Below, in pieces: positions 1-8,155 of a stretch of DNA of 64,000 nucleotides. Where the stretch lies: contig NZ_SMAG01000005.1 of assembly GCF_004341825.1 (NCBI RefSeq), positions 118,720 through 182,719 of the forward strand, read 5' to 3'. The notes below the pieces were generated by a model that did not search any database, was not told the origin of the DNA, and saw only the letters and a list, made by a program, of their open reading frames with translations. The translations under genes were made by a program, and so were the position numbers. Numbering within the stretch: position 1 is the stretch's first letter; every line of letters begins with the position of its first letter. Origin of the DNA: Hazenella coriacea. GTDB lineage: Bacteria; Bacillota; Bacilli; Thermoactinomycetales; Thermoactinomycetaceae.

Positions 1-49
1 ATTATACATAATCTAACACCTCCCTATTTCCCGTAGGTCTAACAGTGTT

Positions 50-228
50 GTCCAAACAGGCAGGTCTCCTGACTTAAGGATCATTACCAGCAACGCACCT
101 TCCCAATCCATCTGGATCAGTGGTGAATAGATGATGCTGACTTCCCTATTACAGTGGCGGGACCGTGTCGGCTTTTCACCGAACTTCCCTTTTCATCCTT
201 GAATCCTTTGAATTCAAGGAACCTGTTC
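50..228 (-). promoter_or_regulatory. Cobalamin (B12) riboswitch
   Basis: Read on the minus strand the segment shows the hallmarks of the AdoCbl riboswitch: GGGAAGTTCGGTG near 190-178, the B12 box CCCGCCACTG near 160-151, GGGAAGG near 103-97 and the 3' motif AGTCAGGAGACCTGCC near 75-60. The gene it controls lies left of the window and should be a cobalamin synthesis, cobalt or B12 transport gene, or a B12-independent isozyme. In this class, ligand binding represses downstream expression. The class is certain from the conserved core; the exact ends are approximate. Confidence 0.93.
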
Positions 229-260
229 GCACTATATGAAGTTAAATGTGATCGATATTT

Positions 261-294
261 ATGTTCATAACAAATATATCTTGACTATGAACAT
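261..294. promoter_or_regulatory. Inverted repeat, possible operator
   Basis: ATGTTCATA at 261-269 and TATGAACAT at 286-294 form a perfect 9 bp inverted repeat with a 16 bp spacer. It lies just upstream, in the minus direction, of the cobalamin riboswitch leader, so it could be an operator of that transcript. No regulator for it is identifiable here. Confidence 0.4.
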
Positions 295-573
295 ATTGTG
301 ACACTATGTAAATCAAAGAAAGGTTATCATCTCTATACAATTAAGTCAAATGGAATAATTAGACAATAAAAAATGGATAGATTCGTTGCTTTGTTACCAG
401 AGATATTCTTCATTCAAAGAGTCATTTCCTTATAGTGTTACTGATTTTGCTCACCTTTTGATAGGGGATTAATAATTTTCAAAATAGTTTATATGAATAC
501 CAGCCGCTTGGAATATAATTATATTTGGGAGAATGATTAGAAATGACTCCATAGAGTAAGGTGGATAAAGAAT
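295..573. other. Intergenic region with no clear gene
   Basis: AT-rich sequence between the riboswitch promoter region and a tiny plus-strand ORF. I see no convincing coding frame, RNA or repeat in it. Confidence 0.5.
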
Positions 574-657
574 ATGAGTAAGAAAATCGTCTCAAACTCT
601 GACGAGTTGGCCGAAGCATTAAAAAAAGCGACAGTAGGAACAGAGTGTTTTTTATAA
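574..657 (+). CDS. Possible 27-residue small ORF
   Basis: ATG at 574 is preceded by an AAGGTGG Shine-Dalgarno-like stretch at 559-565. The peptide begins MSKKIVSNSDELAEALKKA and ends TECFL. The composition looks protein-like and resembles the first strand of a longer protein, so the frame may be a truncated gene rather than a true small protein. The sequence after the stop (KLAEGHQGKLRILEE in another frame) could be a frameshifted continuation. No function can be given. Confidence 0.25.
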   Translation: MSKKIVSNSDELAEALKKATVGTECFL

Positions 658-780
658 ACTCGCCGAAGGTCATCAAGGTAAGCTAAGAATATTGGAGGAG
701 TTAGCCATCCCCCAATTCTGATGCTCCAGGCTAACCACTTACCATCTAGAAATGTACATCTCTCTTCATAAACCAATCGA

Positions 781-820
781 AAAATCGACTCTCTCTGAAT
801 CAAAGAAGGAGTCGATTTTA
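781..820 (-). terminator. Terminator of the fabG-like transcript
   Basis: AAAATCGACTC and GAGTCGATTTT form an 11 bp stem immediately downstream of the stop codon at 825. On the minus strand it is followed by a short T-rich tract, so it can end the long minus-strand operon. Confidence 0.75.
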
Positions 821-824
821 TTTA

Positions 825-1565
825 TTACATTACAATTCCACCATCTACATGTAAGACTGTTCCGTTAATATAATCAGCTTCGTCTGAGGCGAGGAAAAGA
901 TATGCGTTGGCGATATCAGATGGTTTGCCTAAACGACCTACAGGGATTTGTTTTTTCAATTGATCAATGACTTTGTCTGGTACTTTTTCAACCATGCGAG
1001 TTTCAACAAAACCTGGTGCGATCGCATTTGCACGAATACCATGGCGCCCCAGTTCTTTCGCCCAAGTCTTCGTCATTCCAATCACACCTGACTTGGTAGC
1101 TGCATAGTTGGTCTGACCGATATTTCCATAGACTCCCGAAACGGAGGATGCTGTAATAATTCGGCCCCAACCCTGTTCTTTCATAGCGGGAACGACAGCT
1201 TGAGTACAATAGAAGACACCCGTCAGATTCACATTGATCACTCGTTGCCAGTTCTCTTCACTTAATTTATGAAGCATTCCATCCGCTGTAATTCCTGCAT
1301 TATTAATTAAGATATCGATTCGACCCCACTTAGCCAGAGCCGCCTCTGCCATTCCTTGTACACTTTCTTTATTAGATACATCCACTTGATAAAAATCGAC
1401 CTCTACACCCTCACTCTGTAACTCTTCGCATACTTTCTGGGCAGACTCAGCGTCATAGTCTGCAATTAGCAATTTAGCTCCTTCTCGTGCAAAAAGAACA
1501 GCTGTTTCTCGACCAATTCCATTGGCTGCTCCTGTAATAATCGCAACTCGATCTTTTAGTTTCAT
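825..1565 (-). CDS. FabG-like short-chain dehydrogenase/reductase
   Basis: A 246-residue classical SDR and the last gene of the minus-strand block. The Rossmann motif TGAANGIG is near residues 12-19, NNAG near 88-91, and the catalytic YxxxK (YAATK) near 154-158; the C-terminal VDGG motif is typical of 3-oxoacyl-[ACP] reductases. The expected reaction is NADPH-dependent reduction of a 3-oxoacyl thioester in the cytosol. Its neighbours are a hydrolase and a KAS III-like condensing enzyme, so it probably reduces the product of that enzyme rather than acting in housekeeping fatty-acid synthesis. The substrate is unknown. A start at 1565 with GGAGG just upstream is well supported. Confidence 0.9.
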   Translation of the reverse strand: MKLKDRVAIITGAANGIGRETAVLFAREGAKLLIADYDAESAQKVCEELQSEGVEVDFYQVDVSNKESVQGMAEAALAKWGRIDILINNAGITADGMLHKLSEENWQRVINVNLTGVFYCTQAVVPAMKEQGWGRIITASSVSGVYGNIGQTNYAATKSGVIGMTKTWAKELGRHGIRANAIAPGFVETRMVEKVPDKVIDQLKKQIPVGRLGKPSDIANAYLFLASDEADYINGTVLHVDGGIVM

Positions 1566-1580
1566 CCGTATTCCTCCAGA

Positions 1581-2471
1581 CTATTGTAGAAATTGTTCGA
1601 TTTGATTTTTCAACTGAGCACAATCATCGATCAATGGGGAATGACCACAGTTTTTCAAGATCACTAAACGGGCTTGTTCCTTTAAATCTTCCATGATTTC
1701 GTTGGTCATGGTTTCTGTAACCACAAGATCATTTTCTCCCCACAAAACAAGGGTGGACACTTGGATCTTCTCAACATCCTCGGTTCCTTGACTTAAACCG
1801 TTATGATGTGAACTGATATTAAATACATTTAAGGCATGATAAACATCTACTAGATTTCGTTGGGTTAACATATCTTCGAGATATTCATCATAATGCTCTA
1901 CTGAAGGTTGCTGTTGGGTGTAGATCAAGCTATTCCACATCCATTGTAGAAACTCTTTATTTTTTGATTCAATCGCTTGAAGTACAGGCATTGTTTTGAG
2001 TCGATCATTGGCAATATCATCACGGGTGGTCAGTCTTTGGAGTGATTGTCCCGTCACTGGATCTAACTCAACAAAAGGGTAACCTCTTGTTGAAGCAGAA
2101 GCTAGCAAAACTAATTTTTGTACATATTCGGGATGATCAGCAGTAAATTGCATCGCAACTCCTCCACCAGTGGACCATCCCATGAGTGAGAAAGATTTTA
2201 ACGATAAAGCATCGACAAACTGCTTGATATCTTCGGAAAAATCCTTGAGTGAATCAATTCTTTGATGATAGCTAGACATACCAAATCCACGTAAATCAAC
2301 GGCAATTAAATGATATTTGGGGTCTAATTTTTCCATCAATACATCCCAGTGTTTAGAAGAAGTCATATTTCCATGAATCAAAAGTAATAGATCTTCTCCA
2401 CCAGAACGTTCACGATAGCCTAACATTTCTCCATTAGATAATAATACTTGTTTGCATTGAATCATCGTCAT
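1581..2471 (-). CDS. Alpha/beta hydrolase
   Basis: A 296-residue alpha/beta-hydrolase fold protein. The oxyanion region is HGNMTSS, the nucleophile elbow is GWSTGG with the Ser in GxSxG, the acid is likely in WGENDLVV and the catalytic His is in NCGHSPL near the C-terminus. I chose ATG 2471 because it overlaps the upstream stop as ATGA and is preceded by GGGGGAGAGAAG; a longer frame to 2510 would run into the preceding gene. Coupling to the KAS III-like gene suggests it acts on the same thioester or ester product, perhaps as a thioesterase or C-C hydrolase. No signal peptide is visible, so it is cytosolic. Confidence 0.88.
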   Translation of the reverse strand: MTMIQCKQVLLSNGEMLGYRERSGGEDLLLLIHGNMTSSKHWDVLMEKLDPKYHLIAVDLRGFGMSSYHQRIDSLKDFSEDIKQFVDALSLKSFSLMGWSTGGGVAMQFTADHPEYVQKLVLLASASTRGYPFVELDPVTGQSLQRLTTRDDIANDRLKTMPVLQAIESKNKEFLQWMWNSLIYTQQQPSVEHYDEYLEDMLTQRNLVDVYHALNVFNISSHHNGLSQGTEDVEKIQVSTLVLWGENDLVVTETMTNEIMEDLKEQARLVILKNCGHSPLIDDCAQLKNQIEQFLQ

Positions 2472-3499
2472 TGAGCTTCTCTCCCCCAACGAATAGTGGT
2501 TGCTCCCCAAGCATAACCGATTCCAGCACTGACAAGTACTACCGTATCTCCAGATTTGATTTTTCCTTGCTGTAAACCCAACTCTAGAGACAAAATTTGA
2601 TCAAACTGACCAATGTGTCCGTACTCTTCTAGATATACAGACTGCTCTTCAGCCAATCCTAGCTCATTTAAAACATATCGATGAGCAGAGTGTTTCATAT
2701 GCAAGATCGCTAAATAGTCCAGATCTTTCTCCGTTAAACCGGATTTTTCTAATGATTGGCGAATCACAGAGGTAAAATGATTCATTGATTTCTGATCTAG
2801 TCTCTCTTTCATTCCTTGAGGATCTGGAACATCCAAGTAAAATAAATCTTGGGATAATAAATCAGGCGATAGAGGTTGTTTGGTTCCGCCCACAGGTACA
2901 ATGACATCTTCGGAAAAAGAGCCATCTGTAATCATACTTGTTGATAAAACCTCATTTTCTTGCCAGCCCTTTCGTAGAAGAATCGCTCCTCCACCAGCCG
3001 CCAAATTGTATAAGAATCTCGTTTTGGGATTTTGATAATTGACTAAATCTACATTCCGATACCCACCCGCTAATAGAACCGTTTGAATCGATTCATCTGA
3101 AAGCATCAGATCTTTGGCTAACTTTAAGCCGAGAATGGTGGTGCCGCATCGAAGAGCACAATCGAACGCCCAAGCGTTGATCGCTCCCACCTCTTGTTGC
3201 AATTTAATTGCGGCGGTCCATACTGGATATTCTTTATGCTCCTCACCGATATAGATCACTAAGTCAATCTCTTTCGCATCAATACCTGCCCTCTCAATCG
3301 CCTGCTTAGCTGCAAGTACCCCCATCTGACAGGGGTGATCCTCAGGACCAGGGATTGCTTTTTCTTTGATCCCCATTTTCTGCTCCACAACTTCTACAGG
3401 GAGGCCAGATCGTTGAGCAATTTCATGCCCGCTCATTCTATGTGGGGGGATATATAAACCAGTACTCATGATGCCAATCGGGTTATGTGAAGGATTCAA
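2468..3499 (-). CDS. KAS III / thiolase-fold condensing enzyme
   Basis: A 343-residue FabH-like beta-ketoacyl synthase III family protein. The catalytic Cys is most likely Cys118 in FDCALRCGTT, aligning with the AFDxxxxC motif of FabH, and a His is in LHMKHSAHRY. Where FabH has YGN, this protein has YGHIGQFDQ, so the usual Cys-His-Asn triad appears to be Cys-His-His. That argues for a specialised acyl acceptor or a non-decarboxylating reaction rather than fatty-acid initiation. It sits between the transporter and the hydrolase and overlaps the hydrolase start by 4 bp. The family is clear; the substrate is not. Confidence 0.85.
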   Translation of the reverse strand: MNPSHNPIGIMSTGLYIPPHRMSGHEIAQRSGLPVEVVEQKMGIKEKAIPGPEDHPCQMGVLAAKQAIERAGIDAKEIDLVIYIGEEHKEYPVWTAAIKLQQEVGAINAWAFDCALRCGTTILGLKLAKDLMLSDESIQTVLLAGGYRNVDLVNYQNPKTRFLYNLAAGGGAILLRKGWQENEVLSTSMITDGSFSEDVIVPVGGTKQPLSPDLLSQDLFYLDVPDPQGMKERLDQKSMNHFTSVIRQSLEKSGLTEKDLDYLAILHMKHSAHRYVLNELGLAEEQSVYLEEYGHIGQFDQILSLELGLQQGKIKSGDTVVLVSAGIGYAWGATTIRWGREAQ

Positions 3500-3521
3500 C
3501 GTTTAACCCTCCTTTGATTTA

Positions 3522-4529
3522 TCAGCCATTCGTTTTCAGGTTCGTTTCCTGCTTATTTTCACTTTTCCGAGCAAAGATTGACCACTTTCTTAGTGTTCCA
3601 ACAAGTCCTTTGGGGAAGAACATGACCACTAAAATATAGATGAGACCAAAAATAATGATCCAGCGCTCAAAAATCCAGTGTAGACTTGCAAGTTCTGATA
3701 GCCAATCATGTGTAAATTCGATCATCACTGCTCCAAGAATAGGACCAATTAACGTTCCGGCTCCACCAATAATAGTCATTAATAAAACATCCAAGGTCAT
3801 ATCCACACCAAAAACAGCCGTATTGACAAATCGTAAACTAAGACCATACATCACACCTGCAAGTCCGGCCAAAATTCCGGAGACTACGCTAGCCGCTACT
3901 TTATAATGATAGACTTCATATCCAATCGACTCAGCTCTACGCTCATTTTCACGCACCGCTTGCAAAACAGTACCTAATGGTGACTTGGTAAAACGCCGTA
4001 AAAAAAAGAAGGAAAGAATCATAAAAGCAAGTGCAATAAAATAAAACACTTCTCGATCCATCAACTCTTGAGGAATTCGGAAAGTAAATCCATCATTCCC
4101 TTTTGTCAAACTCCTCCATTTTTCGGCTCCTACTTGAAACAATCCAGCTAACGCCAAGGTTAACATGGCATAATAATGGCTTTTGAGTCGAAGTGATAGC
4201 ATCCCAACAATCCAACTCAAAATACCACATAAAACAATGGTCACAATGAGAGCGGATCCGACAGTAAGTAATGAAATATCTCCTTGACTGAGCAATATAC
4301 CAACCGAATAAGCTCCTAGGCCAAAAAACATGGCATGACCAAATGAAATGATTCCTGTGTATCCTAATAACAAATCATAACTCATCGCAAAAACAGCAAA
4401 GATAAATATCTGTGTCATTAAAATGAGTGTACTACGGGAGTCATTCACGAAGGGAAACAAAAGGAGAAATAATCCTACAAGAAAGAACAACACATGCTTC
4501 ATAGAAAATCGCGAAATTAAACCCATCAT
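3522..4529 (-). CDS. livM: Liv-type ABC importer permease, LivM family
   Basis: A 335-residue inner-membrane permease with about eight to ten hydrophobic segments. The LivM signature region is present (GYTGIISFGHAMFFGLGAY near residues 54-72, then ENERRAESIGY and GGAGTLIGPILGA). The start overlaps the livH stop as ATGA, indicating translational coupling. In this family LivH and LivM form the heterodimeric channel for branched-chain amino acids, but relatives also carry urea, aromatic acids and other carboxylates. The surrounding CoA ligase and KAS III-like genes favour a carboxylic acid here. Confidence 0.9.
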   Translation of the reverse strand: MMGLISRFSMKHVLFFLVGLFLLLFPFVNDSRSTLILMTQIFIFAVFAMSYDLLLGYTGIISFGHAMFFGLGAYSVGILLSQGDISLLTVGSALIVTIVLCGILSWIVGMLSLRLKSHYYAMLTLALAGLFQVGAEKWRSLTKGNDGFTFRIPQELMDREVFYFIALAFMILSFFFLRRFTKSPLGTVLQAVRENERRAESIGYEVYHYKVAASVVSGILAGLAGVMYGLSLRFVNTAVFGVDMTLDVLLMTIIGGAGTLIGPILGAVMIEFTHDWLSELASLHWIFERWIIIFGLIYILVVMFFPKGLVGTLRKWSIFARKSENKQETNLKTNG

Positions 4530-5395
4530 CCTTTCACCCCTTTTGCTCCAAACAATCCTTCTGGTTTAAATAAAAGAACAATTAACATGATTAACATATT
4601 TACAGCAAGAGATAATTCGGGCACATAATAACCCATAATTCCACTTGCCAAACCGACGATCATGGCAGCAACCATCGAACCCGTAATACTACCCATCCCT
4701 CCGATAATGACAACAATGAAGGCGAAGATTGCATATTCCATTCCCATCTCTGCATAGATCACACCTGAATAGGGGCCCATCAATACTCCGCCAAGAGCAG
4801 CTAAGCCCGCTCCTACCATAAATACCCACATGAATATCTTTTTAATATTAATACCTAGTGCTTGAATCATTTCGCGATCCATCACTCCAGCACGCACAAT
4901 GAGACCGATTTTAGTCTTCTTCAAAATGAGTGAAGAAACGATAAATACCAGTAAACCAATTAAAATAATAAATAGTCGATACTTAATGAGGACAATATCA
5001 CCAAAAATCCAACTTCCCGCCAACCAAAATGGGGGTTGAGCGGCTAATTGGTTAGGCCCCCACACAACTTTGATTAGCTCGCCCAGTACCAACATAGCTC
5101 CTAAAGTAATTAAAATTTGCTGCATATGATTCCCATAGACGGGACGAATAATGAAACGTTCCAGAAGCCAACCCAATAAGAATCCTGCAACAATGGCACC
5201 TGTGATCCCCACTAAGAAACTACCTGTTTGGGTATAAACCCAAATGCCCGAAAAGGCACCCCAAGCAAAAATGCCACCATGTGAAAAATTGAGTACATCC
5301 ATCAATCCAAAAATTAAAGTAAGTCCAATGGCGATCAAAAAGATCAACATGCCTGTCGCTAAACCGTTCATAATAAGATTAATCCAGATATCCAC
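4526..5395 (-). CDS. livH: Liv-type ABC importer permease, LivH family
   Basis: A 289-residue integral membrane protein with the LivH hallmark GLTLIFGLMDVLNFSHGG near residues 24-41 and the later IGGMGSITGSMVAAMIVGL segment. It pairs with LivM and is coupled to it by an ATGA overlap. It lies 27 bp downstream of the LivF gene in the same operon. Substrate specificity is set by the periplasmic-type lipoprotein encoded at 6887-8089. Confidence 0.9.
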   Translation of the reverse strand: MDIWINLIMNGLATGMLIFLIAIGLTLIFGLMDVLNFSHGGIFAWGAFSGIWVYTQTGSFLVGITGAIVAGFLLGWLLERFIIRPVYGNHMQQILITLGAMLVLGELIKVVWGPNQLAAQPPFWLAGSWIFGDIVLIKYRLFIILIGLLVFIVSSLILKKTKIGLIVRAGVMDREMIQALGINIKKIFMWVFMVGAGLAALGGVLMGPYSGVIYAEMGMEYAIFAFIVVIIGGMGSITGSMVAAMIVGLASGIMGYYVPELSLAVNMLIMLIVLLFKPEGLFGAKGVKG

Positions 5396-5422
5396 CTAGC
5401 TCTTAGCCCCCTTTCTCCCTGA

Positions 5423-6124
5423 TTATGCAATCCCTAAATATTTTTTCTTCAGTTGCTCATCATTTTTTAGTTCTTCCATCTGTCCCTTTGCCACAATTTG
5501 ACCATCATCCACTAAGTAATAACGATCACCCAGTTGGCTAGCCATATGAAAATTTTGTTCCACTAAGACTACAGTGGTACGATGTTTAATCTCAGCTAAT
5601 GAAGTAGCCACTTTCTCGACAACGATCGGAGCTAATCCTTTACTCGGCTCATCAATTAACAACAAAGTACAATCTTGAACTAAAGCTCGGGCAATAGAAA
5701 GCATTTGCTTCTGTCCACCACTTAACCATCCACTCTTGCTTTTCCAAAACTGCTCTAAATCAGGGAAAAGATTAAGTGTCCACTCCAGCTTTTCTTTCGT
5801 TGAAGCATTTTCAGAAATCATGGCAACTTTAAGGTTCTCTTCCACAGTTAATTCACCAAAAATCCCTTGATCTTCGGGAACAAAGCTAATACCTAGTCGA
5901 GCAATAGCATAAGGAGGTAAACCACTGATCTTTTTTCCCTGAAAACGGATCTCTCCCTGGGTAGGTGGATTGAGCCCCATGATGGAACGTAAGGTAGTCG
6001 TTTTTCCCGCTCCATTACGTCCGAGTAAAACCGTTACCTCTTTTTCAGGAACTTCTAGAGAAATTCCATGTAAAATGTGATGTTCTCCAATAAATGTTTG
6101 AATGTGATCCAACTCAAGAAGCAT
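5423..6124 (-). CDS. livF: Liv-type ABC transporter ATPase, LivF family
   Basis: A 233-residue ABC ATPase. Walker A is GRNGAGKTT near residues 35-43, the signature is LSGGQKQM, Walker B is LLLIDEPSKGLAP and the switch His is in the VVLVEQNFH region. The length and the PSKGLAP motif are typical of LivF. Its start overlaps the LivG stop by 11 bp, so the two ATPases are co-translated and energise the LivHM channel from the cytosolic face. Confidence 0.92.
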   Translation of the reverse strand: MLLELDHIQTFIGEHHILHGISLEVPEKEVTVLLGRNGAGKTTTLRSIMGLNPPTQGEIRFQGKKISGLPPYAIARLGISFVPEDQGIFGELTVEENLKVAMISENASTKEKLEWTLNLFPDLEQFWKSKSGWLSGGQKQMLSIARALVQDCTLLLIDEPSKGLAPIVVEKVATSLAEIKHRTTVVLVEQNFHMASQLGDRYYLVDDGQIVAKGQMEELKNDEQLKKKYLGIA

Positions 6125-6872
6125 TGGGTGTCCCTCCTATATATGCAGATTGGACAAGCTCATTTTGCAAAATCTGCTCTGGAGTTCCTTCTGCCAATAG
6201 CTCTCCATGAAATAGCACCATGAGATGGTCTGATAAATCTAAAATCAGATCGATTTTATGTTCAATCAACAATATGGTTCTTTTTTCTTCCTTCAAATTT
6301 CGTACAAGATCTATAATGATCGGAACTTCTTCCAATGACATCCCAGCAGTTGGCTCATCTAGCAACAATATTTCAGTTTCCAAAGCTAATAGCATGGCAA
6401 TTTCTAATTTTCGTTTTTCTCCGTGTGTCAATTGGATCGCTAACCAATCTTGTTTGCTTTCCAATCCAACCTTTTCAATCCAGTACATCGTCTTCTCTGT
6501 TACTTTTTTATAATGGAGATGAGAAAAGAACATTTGAAAGCGAATTTGCTGTTGCGATTGCACCGCTAGGCGAACATTTTCAAAAACCGTTAAGTGTGGA
6601 AATACATCTGTAATCTGAAAAGAACGGCCAATTCCTTTACGAGTTCGCTGATATGAGGGCAGACGAGTAATGTCCGCCCCGTGATAAAAGATTTGCCCTT
6701 CCGTGGGCTTTAACTGACCACTCAACAGATTAAAAAAAGTTGTTTTCCCAGCACCATTAGGTCCGATAATCGATGTAAACCGTTGCGGATAGAAGGAAAC
6801 ATTCACTTTATTTACAGCAACATGTCCTCCAAAGGCAATCGTCAAATCTTTGGTTGAAAGAATAGGTTCCAT
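6114..6872 (-). CDS. livG: Liv-type ABC transporter ATPase, LivG family
   Basis: A 252-residue ABC ATPase. Walker A is GPNGAGKTT near residues 37-45, and Walker B is EILLLDEPTAGMS. The usual LSGG signature is replaced by LTHGEKRKLE, as in many LivG-type subunits. The C-terminal segment with GTPEQILQNELVQSAYIG is characteristic of LivG. It follows the substrate-binding protein gene by 14 bp in the same operon. Confidence 0.92.
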   Translation of the reverse strand: MEPILSTKDLTIAFGGHVAVNKVNVSFYPQRFTSIIGPNGAGKTTFFNLLSGQLKPTEGQIFYHGADITRLPSYQRTRKGIGRSFQITDVFPHLTVFENVRLAVQSQQQIRFQMFFSHLHYKKVTEKTMYWIEKVGLESKQDWLAIQLTHGEKRKLEIAMLLALETEILLLDEPTAGMSLEEVPIIIDLVRNLKEEKRTILLIEHKIDLILDLSDHLMVLFHGELLAEGTPEQILQNELVQSAYIGGTPNAS

Positions 6873-6886
6873 ACGATCACCTCTAC

Positions 6887-8089
6887 CTACTTTTTATTAA
6901 TAATTGGAGGAGCCGTTTCCTCTGGGGTTAATTCACGAATTAAGACTGGTTTTGGCATATCTGTTCCCTGTTCTAACTTCACTGCATACATCGTTTGAAG
7001 CGCTTGATGATCCTCTTTACGGAAAGTCATCTTTCCTTTTGGGGTTTCAAAAGACATTCCTTCCATAACAGGAATGAGTTTGTCTGCATTGGAGTCACCG
7101 TTTGTTTTCTTCAATGCTTCGACAGCTGCGATCGCTGCACTCATTCCGCCTGGCGTGAATAGATCTGGTGGTTCATTAAATCGTTTTTGATGTTGTTCCA
7201 CTAACCACTTATTTACTTCAGTTTGTGGCAATGAATGATGATAAACACTAAAGCCTTCCATGCCCACAAGTACATTCATCGTTTTTAAAGCATGAATGTC
7301 AGGAACACCAGTAGAGATCTTGATCCCACGATCTTTCAGTTTCATATCGCCAATTTGATTCCAAGGAGTGTTGGCTCCAGACCAGACCACAAAGAGGTAC
7401 TCGGGTTTTGCGTTGATAATCTTCTGTAAGTTTGAAGTGAAGTCAGTTGCTTTGGGGTCAGCATATTCTTCATGAACAATCTTTGCACCCAGCTTTTCAG
7501 CAGCTTGTTTGAATGCTGTAACCCCATCTCTTCCGAACGCATAGTCAGGAGCGAGAGTGGCAATCTTTACACCTGGCTTTGCAATCGCGGCTGCTCCTGC
7601 GACAGCATCTTGGGAAGAGTTACGGGCAGTACGGAAAATATATTGATTCCAATCACTGCCTGTAATACTATCCGCAACTGCTGGTTCTACAATCATCACT
7701 TTTTTATAATCTTCAGCTAGTGGTAGAACAGCTAATGTATCCGCAGAACTACTAGCACCTACTAAAAGATCAACCTCATACTCTTCAATCAATTTGGTCG
7801 CTTTTTGGACCGCAACTTCAGGTCTTGTCTCTGTATCCTCAACAATCACTTCGATTTTGCGTCCATTAATTTCTTTTTTTCCACCCGTTGCATAATCGAT
7901 TCCAAGTTCAAAACCATTTACGGTTTGCTTTCCATATGTTTCAAGAGCTCCTGTTGTAGAAGCGAGTAGCCCGATTTTAATCGGTTTGTTAGGATCAGCA
8001 GCACCATCTGTGCCCGTAGAACAAGCAGCAGTTGATAAAAAGAAAACGCTTGCAAGAATAGATAAACCAGTGCGAGACCAACGTTTCAT
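6887..8089 (-). CDS. ABC importer substrate-binding lipoprotein, LivK-like
   Basis: A 400-residue type I periplasmic-binding-fold lipoprotein. A lipoprotein signal with lipobox STAAC ends near Cys23, followed by a Gly/Asp-rich linker and then IKIGLLASTTGALETYGKQ, the usual start of the Leu/Ile/Val-binding fold (Peripla_BP_6). It is anchored outside the membrane and delivers ligand to LivHM. Many members of this subfamily bind aromatic or short-chain carboxylates rather than amino acids, and the operon's ligase supports that reading. It is the first gene after an internal promoter with BTAD-type direct repeats. RBS AAGGGGAG precedes ATG 8089. Confidence 0.9.
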   Translation of the reverse strand: MKRWSRTGLSILASVFFLSTAACSTGTDGAADPNKPIKIGLLASTTGALETYGKQTVNGFELGIDYATGGKKEINGRKIEVIVEDTETRPEVAVQKATKLIEEYEVDLLVGASSSADTLAVLPLAEDYKKVMIVEPAVADSITGSDWNQYIFRTARNSSQDAVAGAAAIAKPGVKIATLAPDYAFGRDGVTAFKQAAEKLGAKIVHEEYADPKATDFTSNLQKIINAKPEYLFVVWSGANTPWNQIGDMKLKDRGIKISTGVPDIHALKTMNVLVGMEGFSVYHHSLPQTEVNKWLVEQHQKRFNEPPDLFTPGGMSAAIAAVEALKKTNGDSNADKLIPVMEGMSFETPKGKMTFRKEDHQALQTMYAVKLEQGTDMPKPVLIRELTPEETAPPIINKK

Positions 8090-8123
8090 AAAGACTCCCC
8101 TTTCGATGATACTTTCAAGAACA

Positions 8124-8155
8124 ATATAAAAGGGGGCGGTTACAGATGAGTTACA
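8124..8155 (-). promoter_or_regulatory. Candidate BTAD/SARP-type promoter and heptamer repeats
   Basis: On the minus strand TGTAACT-CATC-TGTAACC (8155-8138) is a heptamer direct repeat with an 11 bp period. Exactly 8 bp after it comes TTATAT (8129-8124), a plausible -10. This is the known arrangement for OmpR-like SARP activators: heptads 11 bp apart, the proximal one 8 bp from the -10. It overlaps the 3' end of the regulator gene and precedes the transporter operon. A related repeat occurs at 12873-12890. Confidence 0.6.

Noticed and set aside
537..803. Minus-strand 88-codon frame between the riboswitch and the fabG-like gene
   Set aside because: It spans the terminator of the fabG-like operon, has no Shine-Dalgarno, and has an unlikely composition.
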